A DNA stretch of 64,000 nt from CAIZQW01 sp942493055. GTDB taxonomy: Bacteria; Verrucomicrobiota; Kiritimatiellia; RFP12; UBA1067. The DNA is taken from positions 3,472,001-3,536,000 of the forward strand of contig OW818680.1 of the NCBI GenBank assembly GCA_942493055.1, written 5' to 3'. Positions 1 to 9,770 of this stretch are shown here, piece after piece. Each line of letters begins with the position of its first letter. Position 1 is the first letter of the stretch. Made by a program: the position numbers and the translations under genes. Below the pieces are notes generated by a model. The model had not been told where the DNA came from and searched no databases. It saw only the letters and a program-made list of their open reading frames with translations.

Positions 1-2061
1 TTCCAGCTCGGTTACAACTACTCCTGCCGCGGGCCGATGACGCCGCAGCTGTTCTGGTGGGAGGCGCCCGACGGCTCGCGCCTGCTCACCTTCTGCGCCA
101 ATCAATATGGCTCATCGCTGACGCCGCCGAAGGACTGGCCAGCCAAAAATTATCTCGCCGTCGTCATGACCCACGACAATGAAGGTCCGCCCTCTCCGGG
201 CGAAGTGGCGCATGTGCGTGACGTCATCTCCAAAATGCCGGGCGTGACATTGCATTTCAGCAGCATGGACGATTTCGCCAAGGCGCTGCTGGCTGAGAAG
301 CCTGAACTTCCTGTGATCCGGGGCGACATGGTTGATCCGTGGATTCATGGCGTGGCGGCTATGCCCGTGGAGTCGGAGACAGCCCGCCGTGTCCGTCCAC
401 TTTTGCCCGCGCTCGATCTCATGGATACGGAACTGCGTGTATGGGGATTGACCCCCGCGCCGCTCGCCGGTCCGCTTGCCGAGGCGTATGAGAACAGCAT
501 GCTCTACGGCGAGCACACCTGGGGCGCGATGTGTCCGTGGTACGGCTTCTGGGCGATGCCGGGACTTCCGGGCCGCTTCCTCTATGGCGATGCCTTTCGC
601 GATGCACGGGCAAAGGGATTCTACAAAAAGTTTGAGTCTTCGTTCGATGACCACCGCGCCTTCATCCGCAAGACCGAAGCCATCGCCAATGCCGGATTGA
701 CTGAACGGCTTCAGATGTTGGCGAAGGCCGTGAAACAGAACGGCGAGCGCGTCGTCGTCTTCAACCCGCTGCCATGGGAGCGTTCGGGCATTGTTGAAAT
801 CAATGGCAAGCGTCTTTTCGCTGATGCTGTGCCTGCCAACGGCTATAAGACCCTGTCCGACACGTCCGACCTGTCCGACACGTCCGCTCTGTCCGACAAA
901 GCCATCCTGAAGACCGCTCACTTTACAGCCGCTGTTGACCTCAAGCGCGGAGGCATCTCCTCTCTCGTCGAAAAAGCTACAGGCCGCGAGCTGGTGGATC
1001 AGGCAAGTCCATATATTCTTGGCCAATTTTTGCATGAGAAATTCAGTCAGGCGCAGACACTGGATTACTATAACCGCTACAACACCATGAACAATTCTTA
1101 TAACGGCACGGTCAAGCCCGACATGCCTGCTGATGCCAAATATGCCGCCTTGACGCCCCCGAGTTGGAAGGCGACGCTTTCCCGCTCGCCGCTGGCCGAC
1201 GTGCTCACGCTCACTGCTGTTGACACGCTTGGCCTTGCCAAGGCGATTAATATCACCTTCACGTTCCCCAAAGAGCAAGCCAGTGTAAATGCGGCTTGGC
1301 GCATTGTTGAAAAGACGCCCGACGCGATCCCTGAGGGCGGCTGGCTCTGCTTCCCCTTCGCCGTGAAGGATGCCCGCTTCACGGTCGGCCGTCTCGGCGG
1401 GCCGATGGATCTTGCCAAGGATCAGATCGCGGGAGGCAACCGTCATCTGTACGGCGTTCATACAGGGGCTGCCGTCACGGATATCCGTGGCGCAGGCATG
1501 GCCCTGTGTTCTCCTGACGCGCCGCTCATGAGCTTCGGCGAGCCCGGCCTGTGGAAGTACACCTTCGACTATCTCCCGAAAAACGGGACCATCTTTGTCC
1601 ATCTTTACAACAACATGTGGAACACCAACTTCCCGTATTGGATTGACGGCTCTTGGAGCGCCAGCGTCTGCGTCTGGCCCGTTGCCCCTGGCACCACTAT
1701 CGCCGAAACCCTTGCTGTGAAATCGTGGGAGACGCGTCTGCCGCTGCTGGCAGCCTCCGCGAGCGGCCCCGGGGGCCAGTTGCCGAAGCAGCAGGCAGGG
1801 CTCACCCTCTCCCGCAAAGGCGTCCTCGTGACAGCCTTTGGCGCCGATCCCGACGGCAGCGCTGGCACCCTCCTGCGCCTGTGGGAACAGGCAGGCAACT
1901 CTGGGCCGATCACGGTTACGTTACCGTCCGGTGCAACGTTCAAAACAGCCACGCCTGTTAACCTCCGTGGCGAAAAGGCTGGCGAGTCAATCGTCCTCAC
2001 GAACAATAAACTCAACCTTACGCTCAGGGCTTACGCACCTGCAAGTATTATCCTCAAGTGA
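1..2061 (+). CDS. GH38-like alpha-mannosidase, 5'-partial (N-terminus outside window)
   Basis: The frame is open from base 1 (it reads FQLGYNYSCRGP before the first ATG at 37), so the start and the N-terminal metal-binding part lie upstream. The visible part has the end of a GH38-type catalytic domain (FWWEAPDGS just after base 50, then GEHTWGAM near base 510) and a long C-terminal beta-sandwich. The closest relative in the window is the complete GH38 at 12067, which has FWWVGPDGQS and AEHTW at matching places. GH38 enzymes are metal-dependent retaining alpha-mannosidases. This one is probably exported like its neighbours, but the signal peptide is not visible. It is followed 19 bp later by the GH95-like gene and probably shares its transcript. 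Odd feature: an in-frame 18-bp tandem repeat (bases 853-898) encodes LSDTSDLSDTSALSD and looks like invaded intergenic repeat DNA. Family assignment is good; substrate is inferred. Confidence 0.8.
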   Translation, partial: FQLGYNYSCRGPMTPQLFWWEAPDGSRLLTFCANQYGSSLTPPKDWPAKNYLAVVMTHDNEGPPSPGEVAHVRDVISKMPGVTLHFSSMDDFAKALLAEKPELPVIRGDMVDPWIHGVAAMPVESETARRVRPLLPALDLMDTELRVWGLTPAPLAGPLAEAYENSMLYGEHTWGAMCPWYGFWAMPGLPGRFLYGDAFRDARAKGFYKKFESSFDDHRAFIRKTEAIANAGLTERLQMLAKAVKQNGERVVVFNPLPWERSGIVEINGKRLFADAVPANGYKTLSDTSDLSDTSALSDKAILKTAHFTAAVDLKRGGISSLVEKATGRELVDQASPYILGQFLHEKFSQAQTLDYYNRYNTMNNSYNGTVKPDMPADAKYAALTPPSWKATLSRSPLADVLTLTAVDTLGLAKAINITFTFPKEQASVNAAWRIVEKTPDAIPEGGWLCFPFAVKDARFTVGRLGGPMDLAKDQIAGGNRHLYGVHTGAAVTDIRGAGMALCSPDAPLMSFGEPGLWKYTFDYLPKNGTIFVHLYNNMWNTNFPYWIDGSWSASVCVWPVAPGTTIAETLAVKSWETRLPLLAASASGPGGQLPKQQAGLTLSRKGVLVTAFGADPDGSAGTLLRLWEQAGNSGPITVTLPSGATFKTATPVNLRGEKAGESIVLTNNKLNLTLRAYAPASIILK

Positions 2062-2080
2062 TGATGATTGAAAGTCAGAT

Positions 2081-4375
2081 ATGATGCACATGAAAAAACA
2101 AGTGCTGACAGTAACGGTAAGCATCTTATTCTCCTTCATTGGAATCTGTGGCGCGGCTGAAATGCCTTCCGTGAACGCAGGAAATTATAATGTCGTCTGG
2201 GAAACCCCCAGCAAGCGTTCCAACGACTCCATGCCGCTCGCCGGCCATAATCTCGGGGTCAATGTCTGGGTCGAGGGCAACGATCTGCTCGTGCTCGTCG
2301 GCAGCCCGAATTGTCTCGACGAAACCGGTTTGCAGATCAAGCTCGGCCTGATCCGGATCACGCCCGACCAGCCGGTGTTCGCCAAGGCGTTCCGTCAGGA
2401 GTTGCGGCTTGCACGGAGTGAAATGGCGGTGAGCGGACAAGGTGCCGAGGGCAAACCCTTTGCCGTCACGCTCTGGGGCGAGGCCGGTACGCCCGTGATT
2501 CACGCGCACATGCGGTCGGAGACGCCCGTCGGCCTGACCGTCGCCTACGAGACCTGGAGCGGCTACGAGGCGAAAACTGTCGATGGCGGCATTCAGTGGG
2601 CGAAACAGTTGGCGAAGGAAAATCCGCGCCGGCTCAAGGATATGAAGGCGCAGATGGTCGAGGAGTTCGCCGCGTGTGTTCCCGACCCGCTCTCCGGTCT
2701 GATCGAAGGGGGGCGTCTCGACGCGATGGGTCTGGTTCCCGCACACTCCGCAACCGGAAAATTCAACGGGCTGCCCACCCACGTTACGGCGGTCAAGACG
2801 GCGAAGCCGGTCAAGGAGCTGGACCTCACGCTCACCTTCCGCATGGAGCAGGACACATCGCTGTCCGCTTGGACATCCGGGCTCGCCCAATCAGCCCAGG
2901 AGGCCGTCAAGGATCTGCCCGCCGCCCGCACCGCCGCCCTCAAATGGTGGGAGGCGTTCTGGAACCGCAGCCATATCACGATTGACCGCAAGGCTGGCGA
3001 ACAGCCATGGCAGGCCGCCCGCAATTACCAGCTTTCCCGCTACATGCTGGCGGCCAACCCGTCCGGACGGATGATGACGCTTTTCAACGGCGGCAACTTC
3101 ACCTGCTCCGGCAATCCCGACAACCGTGTCTGGGGCGGTTGCCACTTCATGGGGCAGAACCAGATGCTCGTCTATTGGCCGATGATGCGCGCCGGCGACT
3201 TCGACCTGCTCAAGGTCGGTTGCGAGGTTTACCGCGAACGCACGGAGGTGAACCGGCTCCGCGCCAAGAAATTCTGGAACGTGGACGGCGTCGCCTACTC
3301 CGAAGCCTTCAGCGTCTTCGGACTTGATTCCATCGGGATCACCCCTGACGGCCGCTGCAAGCCGAAACACCTGCACTATCACTATACCTCCAGCATGGTT
3401 TTCGCCCTGATGATGCTCGGCCACGATGCCTATACCGGCATGAAAACAGCCGGCTACCCCGATGCCGCCTACGGCATCATCTCCTACTACGACCAGTACT
3501 ACCAGGCTAAGCTCAAGAAGGAGACGGGCACCCCGTTGGACGCCAACGGGAAACTGGTCATCTACCCCAGTGACGCCTGCGAACCCTACCATGGCTGCGT
3601 CAACAACATCGATGTGCTGGCTGGACTCCAGGCGCTCGCCCGCGACCTCCTCGCAACTCCGGCCGGGGTGCTCTCCTCCAAGCAGCGCCACTATGTGGAG
3701 GGCTTTGTCAGGCGTATCCCGGAATTCAAGGTCATTGAAAAGGACGGCCGGAAACTCTATGCCGCCGCCGATAAGGATCCCGAATGGATCTTCCGTAACG
3801 AAAACATGGATTTCCCGCAGATGTACATCTGCTTCCCGTTCTCGGCGGTCTCGCTGGGCCGCTCCGATATGGAATGGGTCAGGAACACGTGGGAACTCGG
3901 GCCGGTCAACGCCAAGGTCCAACACCAGAATCAATGCTGGTACCAGAATGCGATCAACTTCGCCCGCATGGGCGAAACGGAACGCGCTGCCGACTACACC
4001 GTCAAAAAACTCTGCTTCTCCGGCTACCGTTTTCCGGCCTTCTATGTGACCCAATATATCAGCGGCGGCCTGTTCGACCATCCCCCGGACACCGATCACG
4101 CCGGCGTCGCCATGACCGCACTCCAGGAGATGCTCATGCAGACCGACGGCGACCGCATCCTCCTCGGCCCTGCCTGGCCCGCTGAATGGAACGTCCACTT
4201 CAAACTCCACGCCCCGAAGCAGACCACTGTCGAGGGTCGGGTCGAGGACGGCAAAGTCGTGGTCGAGCGCGTCATCCCGGAAGCCCGGCAAAAGGACATC
4301 ACCATTTTTCCCTTGAAAGCCCTGCCGACTCCGCCAGTGTCCGAAAGACGCCCTGCCACCGAAAGAAAACCATGA
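2081..4375 (+). CDS. DUF5703 / GH95-like six-hairpin glycosidase
   Basis: A 764-residue protein with a hydrophobic signal peptide (MKKQVLTVTVSILFSFIGICGAAE begins at residue 4; cleavage likely after GAA). The first domain reads YNVVWETPSKRSNDSMPLAGHNLGVNVWVE in two stretches, the pattern of the DUF5703 N-terminal beta domain found on GH95-type proteins. The remainder is rich in Trp and His and reads like an (alpha/alpha)6 barrel, for example GGCHFMGQNQMLVYWPMM and FDHPPDTDHAGVAM. GH95 proteins remove alpha-L-fucose or L-galactose; the exact substrate cannot be told here. ATG codons occur at 2081, 2084 and 2090, and no strong ribosome-binding site distinguishes them. The stop overlaps the GH92 start (ATGA), indicating translational coupling in a glycan-degrading operon. 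The family is recognised with fair confidence; fucosidase activity is inference. Confidence 0.75.
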   Translation: MMHMKKQVLTVTVSILFSFIGICGAAEMPSVNAGNYNVVWETPSKRSNDSMPLAGHNLGVNVWVEGNDLLVLVGSPNCLDETGLQIKLGLIRITPDQPVFAKAFRQELRLARSEMAVSGQGAEGKPFAVTLWGEAGTPVIHAHMRSETPVGLTVAYETWSGYEAKTVDGGIQWAKQLAKENPRRLKDMKAQMVEEFAACVPDPLSGLIEGGRLDAMGLVPAHSATGKFNGLPTHVTAVKTAKPVKELDLTLTFRMEQDTSLSAWTSGLAQSAQEAVKDLPAARTAALKWWEAFWNRSHITIDRKAGEQPWQAARNYQLSRYMLAANPSGRMMTLFNGGNFTCSGNPDNRVWGGCHFMGQNQMLVYWPMMRAGDFDLLKVGCEVYRERTEVNRLRAKKFWNVDGVAYSEAFSVFGLDSIGITPDGRCKPKHLHYHYTSSMVFALMMLGHDAYTGMKTAGYPDAAYGIISYYDQYYQAKLKKETGTPLDANGKLVIYPSDACEPYHGCVNNIDVLAGLQALARDLLATPAGVLSSKQRHYVEGFVRRIPEFKVIEKDGRKLYAAADKDPEWIFRNENMDFPQMYICFPFSAVSLGRSDMEWVRNTWELGPVNAKVQHQNQCWYQNAINFARMGETERAADYTVKKLCFSGYRFPAFYVTQYISGGLFDHPPDTDHAGVAMTALQEMLMQTDGDRILLGPAWPAEWNVHFKLHAPKQTTVEGRVEDGKVVVERVIPEARQKDITIFPLKALPTPPVSERRPATERKP

Positions 4376-6636
4376 GGACAATCCTATTTTTCATTTCTTC
4401 CTGCCTGTTCATTACAGCCTGCAGCGCCTCCACGACGACGCCAGCGCCTTCCGACTGGGTCGATCCGTTCTTTGGCACCAGCGAGGGCACCCGCCACTAC
4501 GCCTGGATGGGCGGCCTCAATCCCGCCGCGACCACACCCTTCGGCCTTGTCCAGCTCGGCCCCGATTCCGTCAGCGAGGGCGATTTCGGCGCGGGCTACA
4601 TCCACGAGCACACGACCCTGATGGGTTTTAGCTTCATGCACATGAGCGGGGTCGGCGCCTTCGGCGACCTGGGAAACTTCCTCGTCACGCCGACCACCGG
4701 GCCGCTCAAGACCTCTTACGGCGAGACCGGCAAGCCCGGCACCGGCTACCTCTCGCGCAAGGAGGGCGAAGTTGCCAAGGCCGGCTACTACGCCGTCACC
4801 CTGGTCGACCACGGCGTGCGCGCCGAACTCGCTGCTGCGCCGCGCGCCGGGATCCTGCGCTTCACCTTCCCCGAGCACAAGCACGCGCGCATCCAGGTCG
4901 ACCTGGCGCGCCGCATCGGCGGCACCGCCGTCATGGAATCGGTGAAGGTGGTCGGCGACAACGCCATCGAGGGGTGGATGCGCTGCGACTACACCGGCGG
5001 CGGCTTCCGCAACGGACGCGGACGCTGTGTGAACTATACGGTCCACTTCCGCGCCGAGTTCACCAAGCCCATCACGGACTGCGGCGTGTGGGAAGCGGAG
5101 ATCACGGACGGCGAGAAGCGCAAGGGCGCCCAGCCGATGAAAGGGTTCTTCGACAAGATGGCCGCAGCCAAGGTGACGCCCGGCTGCCGCGAAAAAGAAG
5201 GGAAGCACATCGGCTTCTACACAGCGTTCGCGACGACAAACAAGGAGCAGGTGCTGATGAAGGTCGGCCTTTCGATGAACTCGGTCGAAGGCGCCCGCCG
5301 GAACCTCGAACACGACATCGCCGGCTGGGACTTCGAGGCCGTGCGTGCCACGGCGGAAAAGGCTTGGAACGAGGAACTTTCCCGCGTTGGGGTCGAGGGG
5401 GGCTCCGCCGACCAGCGCGCCATCTTCTACTCCTCGCTCTACCGGGCGATGGTGGACCCGCGAACCGTCTCGGATGCGGACGGCGCGTTCGTCCGCGGCG
5501 ACAAGCTACGCACCGTCCGTACCGGAGCGGCGTATGGGCGGCGCACCTCCTTCAGCGGCTGGGATGTGTACCGCAGCGCGTTTCCGCTGCTCACGCTGGT
5601 GAACCCCAAGGCTGTCGGCGACACCCTCCAATCCCTGTGCGACCTGGCCGATGAATCTCAGAAGGGCTACCTGTCGCGCTGGGACCTGTTCAACGCCTAC
5701 TGCGACTGCATGGTGGGCAACGCCGCCGTCACCTGCATCGGCGATGCCTATGCCAAGGGCCTGCGCAATTTCGATGTGGCACAAGCCTACCGTCTGGCCA
5801 AGTCCACCTGCGAAAGAGTCGGCGTCGGCGAGAAGGGCTTCCGCGCCGGCGACCTGTCGGTGTCGCTCGAATGCAGCCTGCCCGAATGGAACATGTACCG
5901 CCTGGCGGAAGCCATGGGGAACGCCGAGGACGCCGCGCGCTTCAAGAAGCGTAGCGAAGGCTGGCGCGGACTCTACGACTCGAAGACCGGCTGGCTGAAC
6001 GGCGCCTGCCTCGAGTGCAACCCCGGCCAACAAGGCTGGCATGTGCCGCACGACATCCAGGGCCTGGCCGAGTTGACTGGCGGACGCGAGAAGCTGCTGG
6101 CCCGGCTGGAGGAGTTCTTCGAGAAGACCCGGGATGTCGCCAGCTTCCACGGCAACGCCTACTACACCCATGTCAACGAGCCGTCGCACCTCATCCCCTT
6201 CCTCTTCAACCGCCTCGGCGCGCCGTGGCTGACGCAAAAGTGGGTGCGCCACATCTGCGACAAGGCCTACAAGACCGGGCCGATGGGCCTGTGCGGCTCC
6301 GACGATGTCGGCCAGGTTTCGGCCTGGTACGTGCTGGCGGGCATGGGACTCCACCAGTCCTGCCCCGGCGACACGCGCTACGAGCTCTTCACTCCGCTCT
6401 TCGACAAGGTGACGCTGCGCATCGACCCGCTCTATGGCGTGAGCGCGGACGGCAAACCCAAGGTGTTCACCGTCGTCGCGCGCGGCAACGGGTCTGGCGA
6501 ACGCTACATCCAATCCGCCAGGCTCAACGGCCAGCCGTTGGAGCGCTGCTGGGTCGACCACAGGGAAATCGTCGCCGGCGGAACGCTCGAACTTGAATTG
6601 GCGCCCCTGCCGAACAAGGCGTGGGGATTAAAATAA
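4372..6636 (+). CDS. GH92 alpha-mannosidase, lipoprotein
   Basis: A 754-residue GH92 family protein. GH92 enzymes are Ca2+-dependent, inverting exo-alpha-mannosidases, usually acting on alpha-1,2-linked mannose of high-mannose N-glycans. The N-terminus has a lipoprotein signal with lipobox FITAC (Cys17), so it is probably membrane-anchored. The family hallmarks are all present: TRHYAWMGGLNPAATTPFG near the start, FSGWDVYRSAFPLL mid-protein, NEPSHLIPFLFN and GSDDVGQVSAWYVL near the end; the last two carry residues of the active site in known GH92 structures. I chose ATG 4372 because it overlaps the previous stop (ATGA) and starts directly with the lipoprotein signal. An in-frame ATG further upstream (4186) would add about 60 residues without signal-peptide character. 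It sits with two GH38-type genes, which fits mannoside degradation. Confidence 0.93.
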   Translation: MRTILFFISSCLFITACSASTTTPAPSDWVDPFFGTSEGTRHYAWMGGLNPAATTPFGLVQLGPDSVSEGDFGAGYIHEHTTLMGFSFMHMSGVGAFGDLGNFLVTPTTGPLKTSYGETGKPGTGYLSRKEGEVAKAGYYAVTLVDHGVRAELAAAPRAGILRFTFPEHKHARIQVDLARRIGGTAVMESVKVVGDNAIEGWMRCDYTGGGFRNGRGRCVNYTVHFRAEFTKPITDCGVWEAEITDGEKRKGAQPMKGFFDKMAAAKVTPGCREKEGKHIGFYTAFATTNKEQVLMKVGLSMNSVEGARRNLEHDIAGWDFEAVRATAEKAWNEELSRVGVEGGSADQRAIFYSSLYRAMVDPRTVSDADGAFVRGDKLRTVRTGAAYGRRTSFSGWDVYRSAFPLLTLVNPKAVGDTLQSLCDLADESQKGYLSRWDLFNAYCDCMVGNAAVTCIGDAYAKGLRNFDVAQAYRLAKSTCERVGVGEKGFRAGDLSVSLECSLPEWNMYRLAEAMGNAEDAARFKKRSEGWRGLYDSKTGWLNGACLECNPGQQGWHVPHDIQGLAELTGGREKLLARLEEFFEKTRDVASFHGNAYYTHVNEPSHLIPFLFNRLGAPWLTQKWVRHICDKAYKTGPMGLCGSDDVGQVSAWYVLAGMGLHQSCPGDTRYELFTPLFDKVTLRIDPLYGVSADGKPKVFTVVARGNGSGERYIQSARLNGQPLERCWVDHREIVAGGTLELELAPLPNKAWGLK

Positions 6637-6703
6637 AATGAGAATCCCGTGTTTTAAACTAAAACAAAAACCTTGTGACCATGCTTTTCTCTGTACGCTC
6701 TGA

Positions 6704-9502
6704 TCACCGGATCTGAAATGACCGGATTTGCGGGTCGCCGATTGACTCGGTGATGTGCAACCGGAATTTGCGAGCGGTGCTGCTGACCGGGGCGATGAAT
6801 TTGTGGCCGATGCAACTGCCCGCGCAGAGCTGTTTCCAGGTTCCGTCCGCAAGCGCTTCTTCTACGGTGAACGTGCGGACCCGCTCGCCGTGCCGGATGT
6901 CTTCCTGCAAGACGATGTGGGCGACCGGGGTTGTGATATCTGCCGGGATTTCGAGGGTGAATTCGCGGCCGTTGCCCGAGGTTTCGGCCAATGGTTTGCC
7001 GCCGAACGTTTTTTCCAGCCACACGCCGAACTCCTTGCAGCGGGCGGCATCAGGTGCGGGGATGAGGCCGTCGCGATCAGGGGTCAGGCCGATGATGAGT
7101 TTGGCGTTGCGGCCGACGCAGTTGTAGTACATCTTTTGCAGTTTTTCGAGGGAATCCACGCCGTGTTCGCGGTTGGGGTGCCAGTACCAGTCATGAACGC
7201 CTTTGGATCCGCGCAAGGGGGCGTCGGCACGGGCGGGACGCCAGTTCTTGGAGTTGACATCGCCGTTGCGGAGCACTTTCGAGTCCCAGGTATTGGCGTC
7301 GGCCGTCGCCCAGCAGGGGTAGTTGACCTGGCCGTCTTCGCTGCCACCGCCCCAGCGGTAGTCCGGACCGTAAAAGACGGCACCGGGCTGGTGCTTGTTC
7401 ATGATCGCCCGGAACGGCGCGGTGAAATGCCCCTCGCGCATGTCGTACCATATTTCGCACAGCGGACCGTACTGGGTGCAGAGTTCTTCGAGTTCGCCCG
7501 CGACCTGACGCTCGTATTCCGCTTGGGTCAGGGGTGATTTTGGGGTCACCTTGAATTTACGGACGCTTTGCCGGACATCTTCGCTGGCTTCTGTAAAAAT
7601 CCCCGCGGCCAGACCGTATTTGCGGCAGGAGTCGGTGAACTCTTTCACCATGTCGCCTTTACCGTCCCGCCATTTGAGTGCCTTCATGCTGTAGGGGTTG
7701 GCGTCCGACTGCCAGTGGCAAAAGCCGAGCCAGTGTTTGGCAGTGAAGATGGCGTGGCTGGCGCCCATGGATTTGGCGACCTCCAGCCATTGGTCAGTGT
7801 TGAACTTCTGCGGGTTCTGCAGGTTCGCATATCCCTGGGGGTCGGCCAGGACTTTAGCCGGGTTCGGATACTCGACGCGTCCGTCTTCATAGACATAGGC
7901 GTCATAGCAGAACAGGATGCCAAAATCCAGATCCTGCCAGGCGGCCTGAACTGCGGTAGGCCTGGCGAGGGCAACTGGCGTTGCGGATTGAAGTTCCTTG
8001 AGCCGGGTGGCCATCGCCTTGACGCGGTCGGGTTGCTCTTTGGCGAGATTCTTCTTTTCGGAAAGGTCGTTCGACAGATCGTAGAGCTGTCCGTTGATGA
8101 ATTTCCAGTTGCCCTGGCGCAGGGCTGAGCCGTGGAACCCGCCCATGGGGTGTTCGAGCAGCTCCTGACGGCCGCTGTCCGATTTGCCGAGGAGGGCGTC
8201 AAGGACATCCACGCTGTCGCGGGCGGCATTCTCCGGGAGTTGGGTGTCGAGTAACCGTGCAAATGAGGCCACAAGGTCGGTTTGGCTAACCAGCGCAGGG
8301 GAGACCTTTCCTGCAGGGACTTGCGCGGGCCAGCGGACGATGAACGGGACCCGCGTGCCGCCTTCGAAGACATTGCCTTTGCCGCCACGCAGCACGCCGC
8401 AGATGAGATGGCCCTGCCGGTTGCCCCGTGCCCCATAGTCGTAACGTCCGTTGCCGCCCTCCGTGCTGCCGCCGTTGTCGGAGCTGAAGACGATGAGGGT
8501 GTTGTCGTCAAGGTTGAGGCGTTTGAGCTGGGCGAGGAGTTGGCCAACGAGATCGTCGAGTTCAAGAATATGGTCGCCATAGGTGCCGGCTCCGCTTTTG
8601 CCAGCGAAGCGAGGGTGGGGGATGCGAGGCTCGTGAATGCCGTGGGTGGCGAGATAAAGGAAGAAGGGCTTTTCTTTGCTCTTTTCCAGGAAATGAACGG
8701 TTTCGGCAAGGAGGGTGTCGGAGATGTCTTGATCTGTCCACAAGGCGGATGCGCCGCCGGTCATGAACCCGATACGGGAGACGCCCTTGGTGATGGCGTC
8801 CAGGTGGCCTTCATTCTTTTTGCCGAGGAGGACGGTCGCCAATTCAGGATGGGATATGCCAGTCGGCTCGTTGCCGATACGGCCTTTGTAGGACACGGTG
8901 ATCGGATCCTTCGGGTCAAGGTTTTCGACCTTATGGTTGCGGACGAATACAGTGGGGACGCGGTCGCCGGTGGCGGGAATGAAGAAGGCTTCGTCAAAGC
9001 CGATCTCGTTGGGACCGGGCTTAATCTCCCCGTTCCAGTCAATGGTTCCGCCGACTGCGCCGAGTCCCAGATGCCATTTGCCGACGAATCCGGTGGCGTA
9101 ACCCTTTGCCTTGAACATGCCCGGCAGCGTGAAAACGTGGGTGTCAATGAAGAGCGGAGCATTGCCAGGCAGAATGCCGCTTCCCCGGGGATGACGGTAG
9201 GCATAGTCCCCGGTCAACAGCGAGCAACGGCTGGGGGTACAGACCGATGACGCGGAATGGCCGTCTGTGAAGCGGATGCCCTCAGCGGCGAGACGGTCAA
9301 TGTTCGGGGTTTTGAGATGCTCGGGTTTGGCACCGTAGCAGTTGGCGTCACCGTATCCGAGATCATCGGTGATCAAGACGATAACATTAGGACGGACTGC
9401 ATAAGATGGCGCAAGGGGTGCATTTTTCTGTCCGTCGGAATATCCGCTCGTGCCGACAAGACAGGCGAGCACCCAAGGGGTTGCTGCAGAGAGAAGCTTC
9501 AT
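6704..9502 (-). CDS. Sulfatase fused to GH29-like alpha-L-fucosidase
   Basis: A 932-residue two-enzyme fusion with an N-terminal signal peptide. Residues about 38-505 are a type I (S1 family) sulfatase: the metal-binding pair ITDDLGYGD (D46, D47), the formylglycine signature C88-T-P-S-R, GKWHLG (141-146) and SDNGG (341-345). Cys88 would need oxidation by a formylglycine-generating or anaerobic maturation enzyme, neither of which is in this window. From about residue 515, after a short linker, a GH29-like fucosidase domain begins, with FTAKHWLGFCHW and GPLCEIWYDM, the latter at the usual place of the catalytic Asp. The last 90 residues look like an F5/8-type (CBM32-like) beta-sandwich. Both enzymes on one chain suggest desulfation followed by defucosylation of a sulfated fucoside. 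A ribosome-binding site (AAAGGAA) precedes the ATG. It is convergent to GH92 and divergent from the gene at 9836. Confidence 0.92.
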   Translation of the reverse strand: MKLLSAATPWVLACLVGTSGYSDGQKNAPLAPSYAVRPNVIVLITDDLGYGDANCYGAKPEHLKTPNIDRLAAEGIRFTDGHSASSVCTPSRCSLLTGDYAYRHPRGSGILPGNAPLFIDTHVFTLPGMFKAKGYATGFVGKWHLGLGAVGGTIDWNGEIKPGPNEIGFDEAFFIPATGDRVPTVFVRNHKVENLDPKDPITVSYKGRIGNEPTGISHPELATVLLGKKNEGHLDAITKGVSRIGFMTGGASALWTDQDISDTLLAETVHFLEKSKEKPFFLYLATHGIHEPRIPHPRFAGKSGAGTYGDHILELDDLVGQLLAQLKRLNLDDNTLIVFSSDNGGSTEGGNGRYDYGARGNRQGHLICGVLRGGKGNVFEGGTRVPFIVRWPAQVPAGKVSPALVSQTDLVASFARLLDTQLPENAARDSVDVLDALLGKSDSGRQELLEHPMGGFHGSALRQGNWKFINGQLYDLSNDLSEKKNLAKEQPDRVKAMATRLKELQSATPVALARPTAVQAAWQDLDFGILFCYDAYVYEDGRVEYPNPAKVLADPQGYANLQNPQKFNTDQWLEVAKSMGASHAIFTAKHWLGFCHWQSDANPYSMKALKWRDGKGDMVKEFTDSCRKYGLAAGIFTEASEDVRQSVRKFKVTPKSPLTQAEYERQVAGELEELCTQYGPLCEIWYDMREGHFTAPFRAIMNKHQPGAVFYGPDYRWGGGSEDGQVNYPCWATADANTWDSKVLRNGDVNSKNWRPARADAPLRGSKGVHDWYWHPNREHGVDSLEKLQKMYYNCVGRNAKLIIGLTPDRDGLIPAPDAARCKEFGVWLEKTFGGKPLAETSGNGREFTLEIPADITTPVAHIVLQEDIRHGERVRTFTVEEALADGTWKQLCAGSCIGHKFIAPVSSTARKFRLHITESIGDPQIRSFQIR

Positions 9503-9664
9503 GGCTGTGTTCCTTTTCTGATTTCAAAAATGCTAGCAAAGTGTGGATGAAAACGAAAGATCAAAATGGCGTTTTGTAGAGAGGGCGCCGCATAAAAAGA
9601 TTAATTTGAGTACTTGATAAAACACGCTGAATCGTGCATAATATAACAATCAATTGATGAACGC

Positions 9665-9697
9665 GTATTTAAACAGGGAATTTAAATACATGTATTT
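9665..9697. promoter_or_regulatory. Overlapping inverted repeats, candidate operator
   Basis: GTATTTAAA and TTTAAATAC form perfect 9-bp arms around a 7-bp spacer (9665-9689). The right arm overlaps a second 14-bp perfect palindrome, AAATACATGTATTT (9684-9697). The shared half-site means one protein could bind in two alternative registers. The role is inferred from the position between two divergent catabolic genes. Confidence 0.45.
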
Positions 9698-9744
9698 TTG
9701 GAATAATGGCGATTTTTAAAGGACTTTTTAAAAAGCAACAAAAG

Positions 9745-9770
9745 TGAATAAAAAATGAATCTTTTATTCA
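9745..9770. promoter_or_regulatory. 9-bp inverted repeat before the gene at 9836
   Basis: TGAATAAAA and TTTTATTCA are perfect 9-bp arms around an 8-bp spacer, ending 65 bp before the start codon at 9836. It could be an operator or a leader hairpin; nothing in the sequence decides between these. Confidence 0.4.

Noticed and set aside
112..1602. 496-codon open frame on the minus strand opposite the GH38-like gene
   Set aside because: Protein reads as low-quality His/Arg/Gly-rich text without motifs; it is a shadow of the high-GC sense gene.
4186..4371. Longer N-terminus of the GH92 protein
   Set aside because: The extension overlaps the preceding gene and is Arg/Gly-rich; ATG 4372 gives a lipoprotein signal directly.
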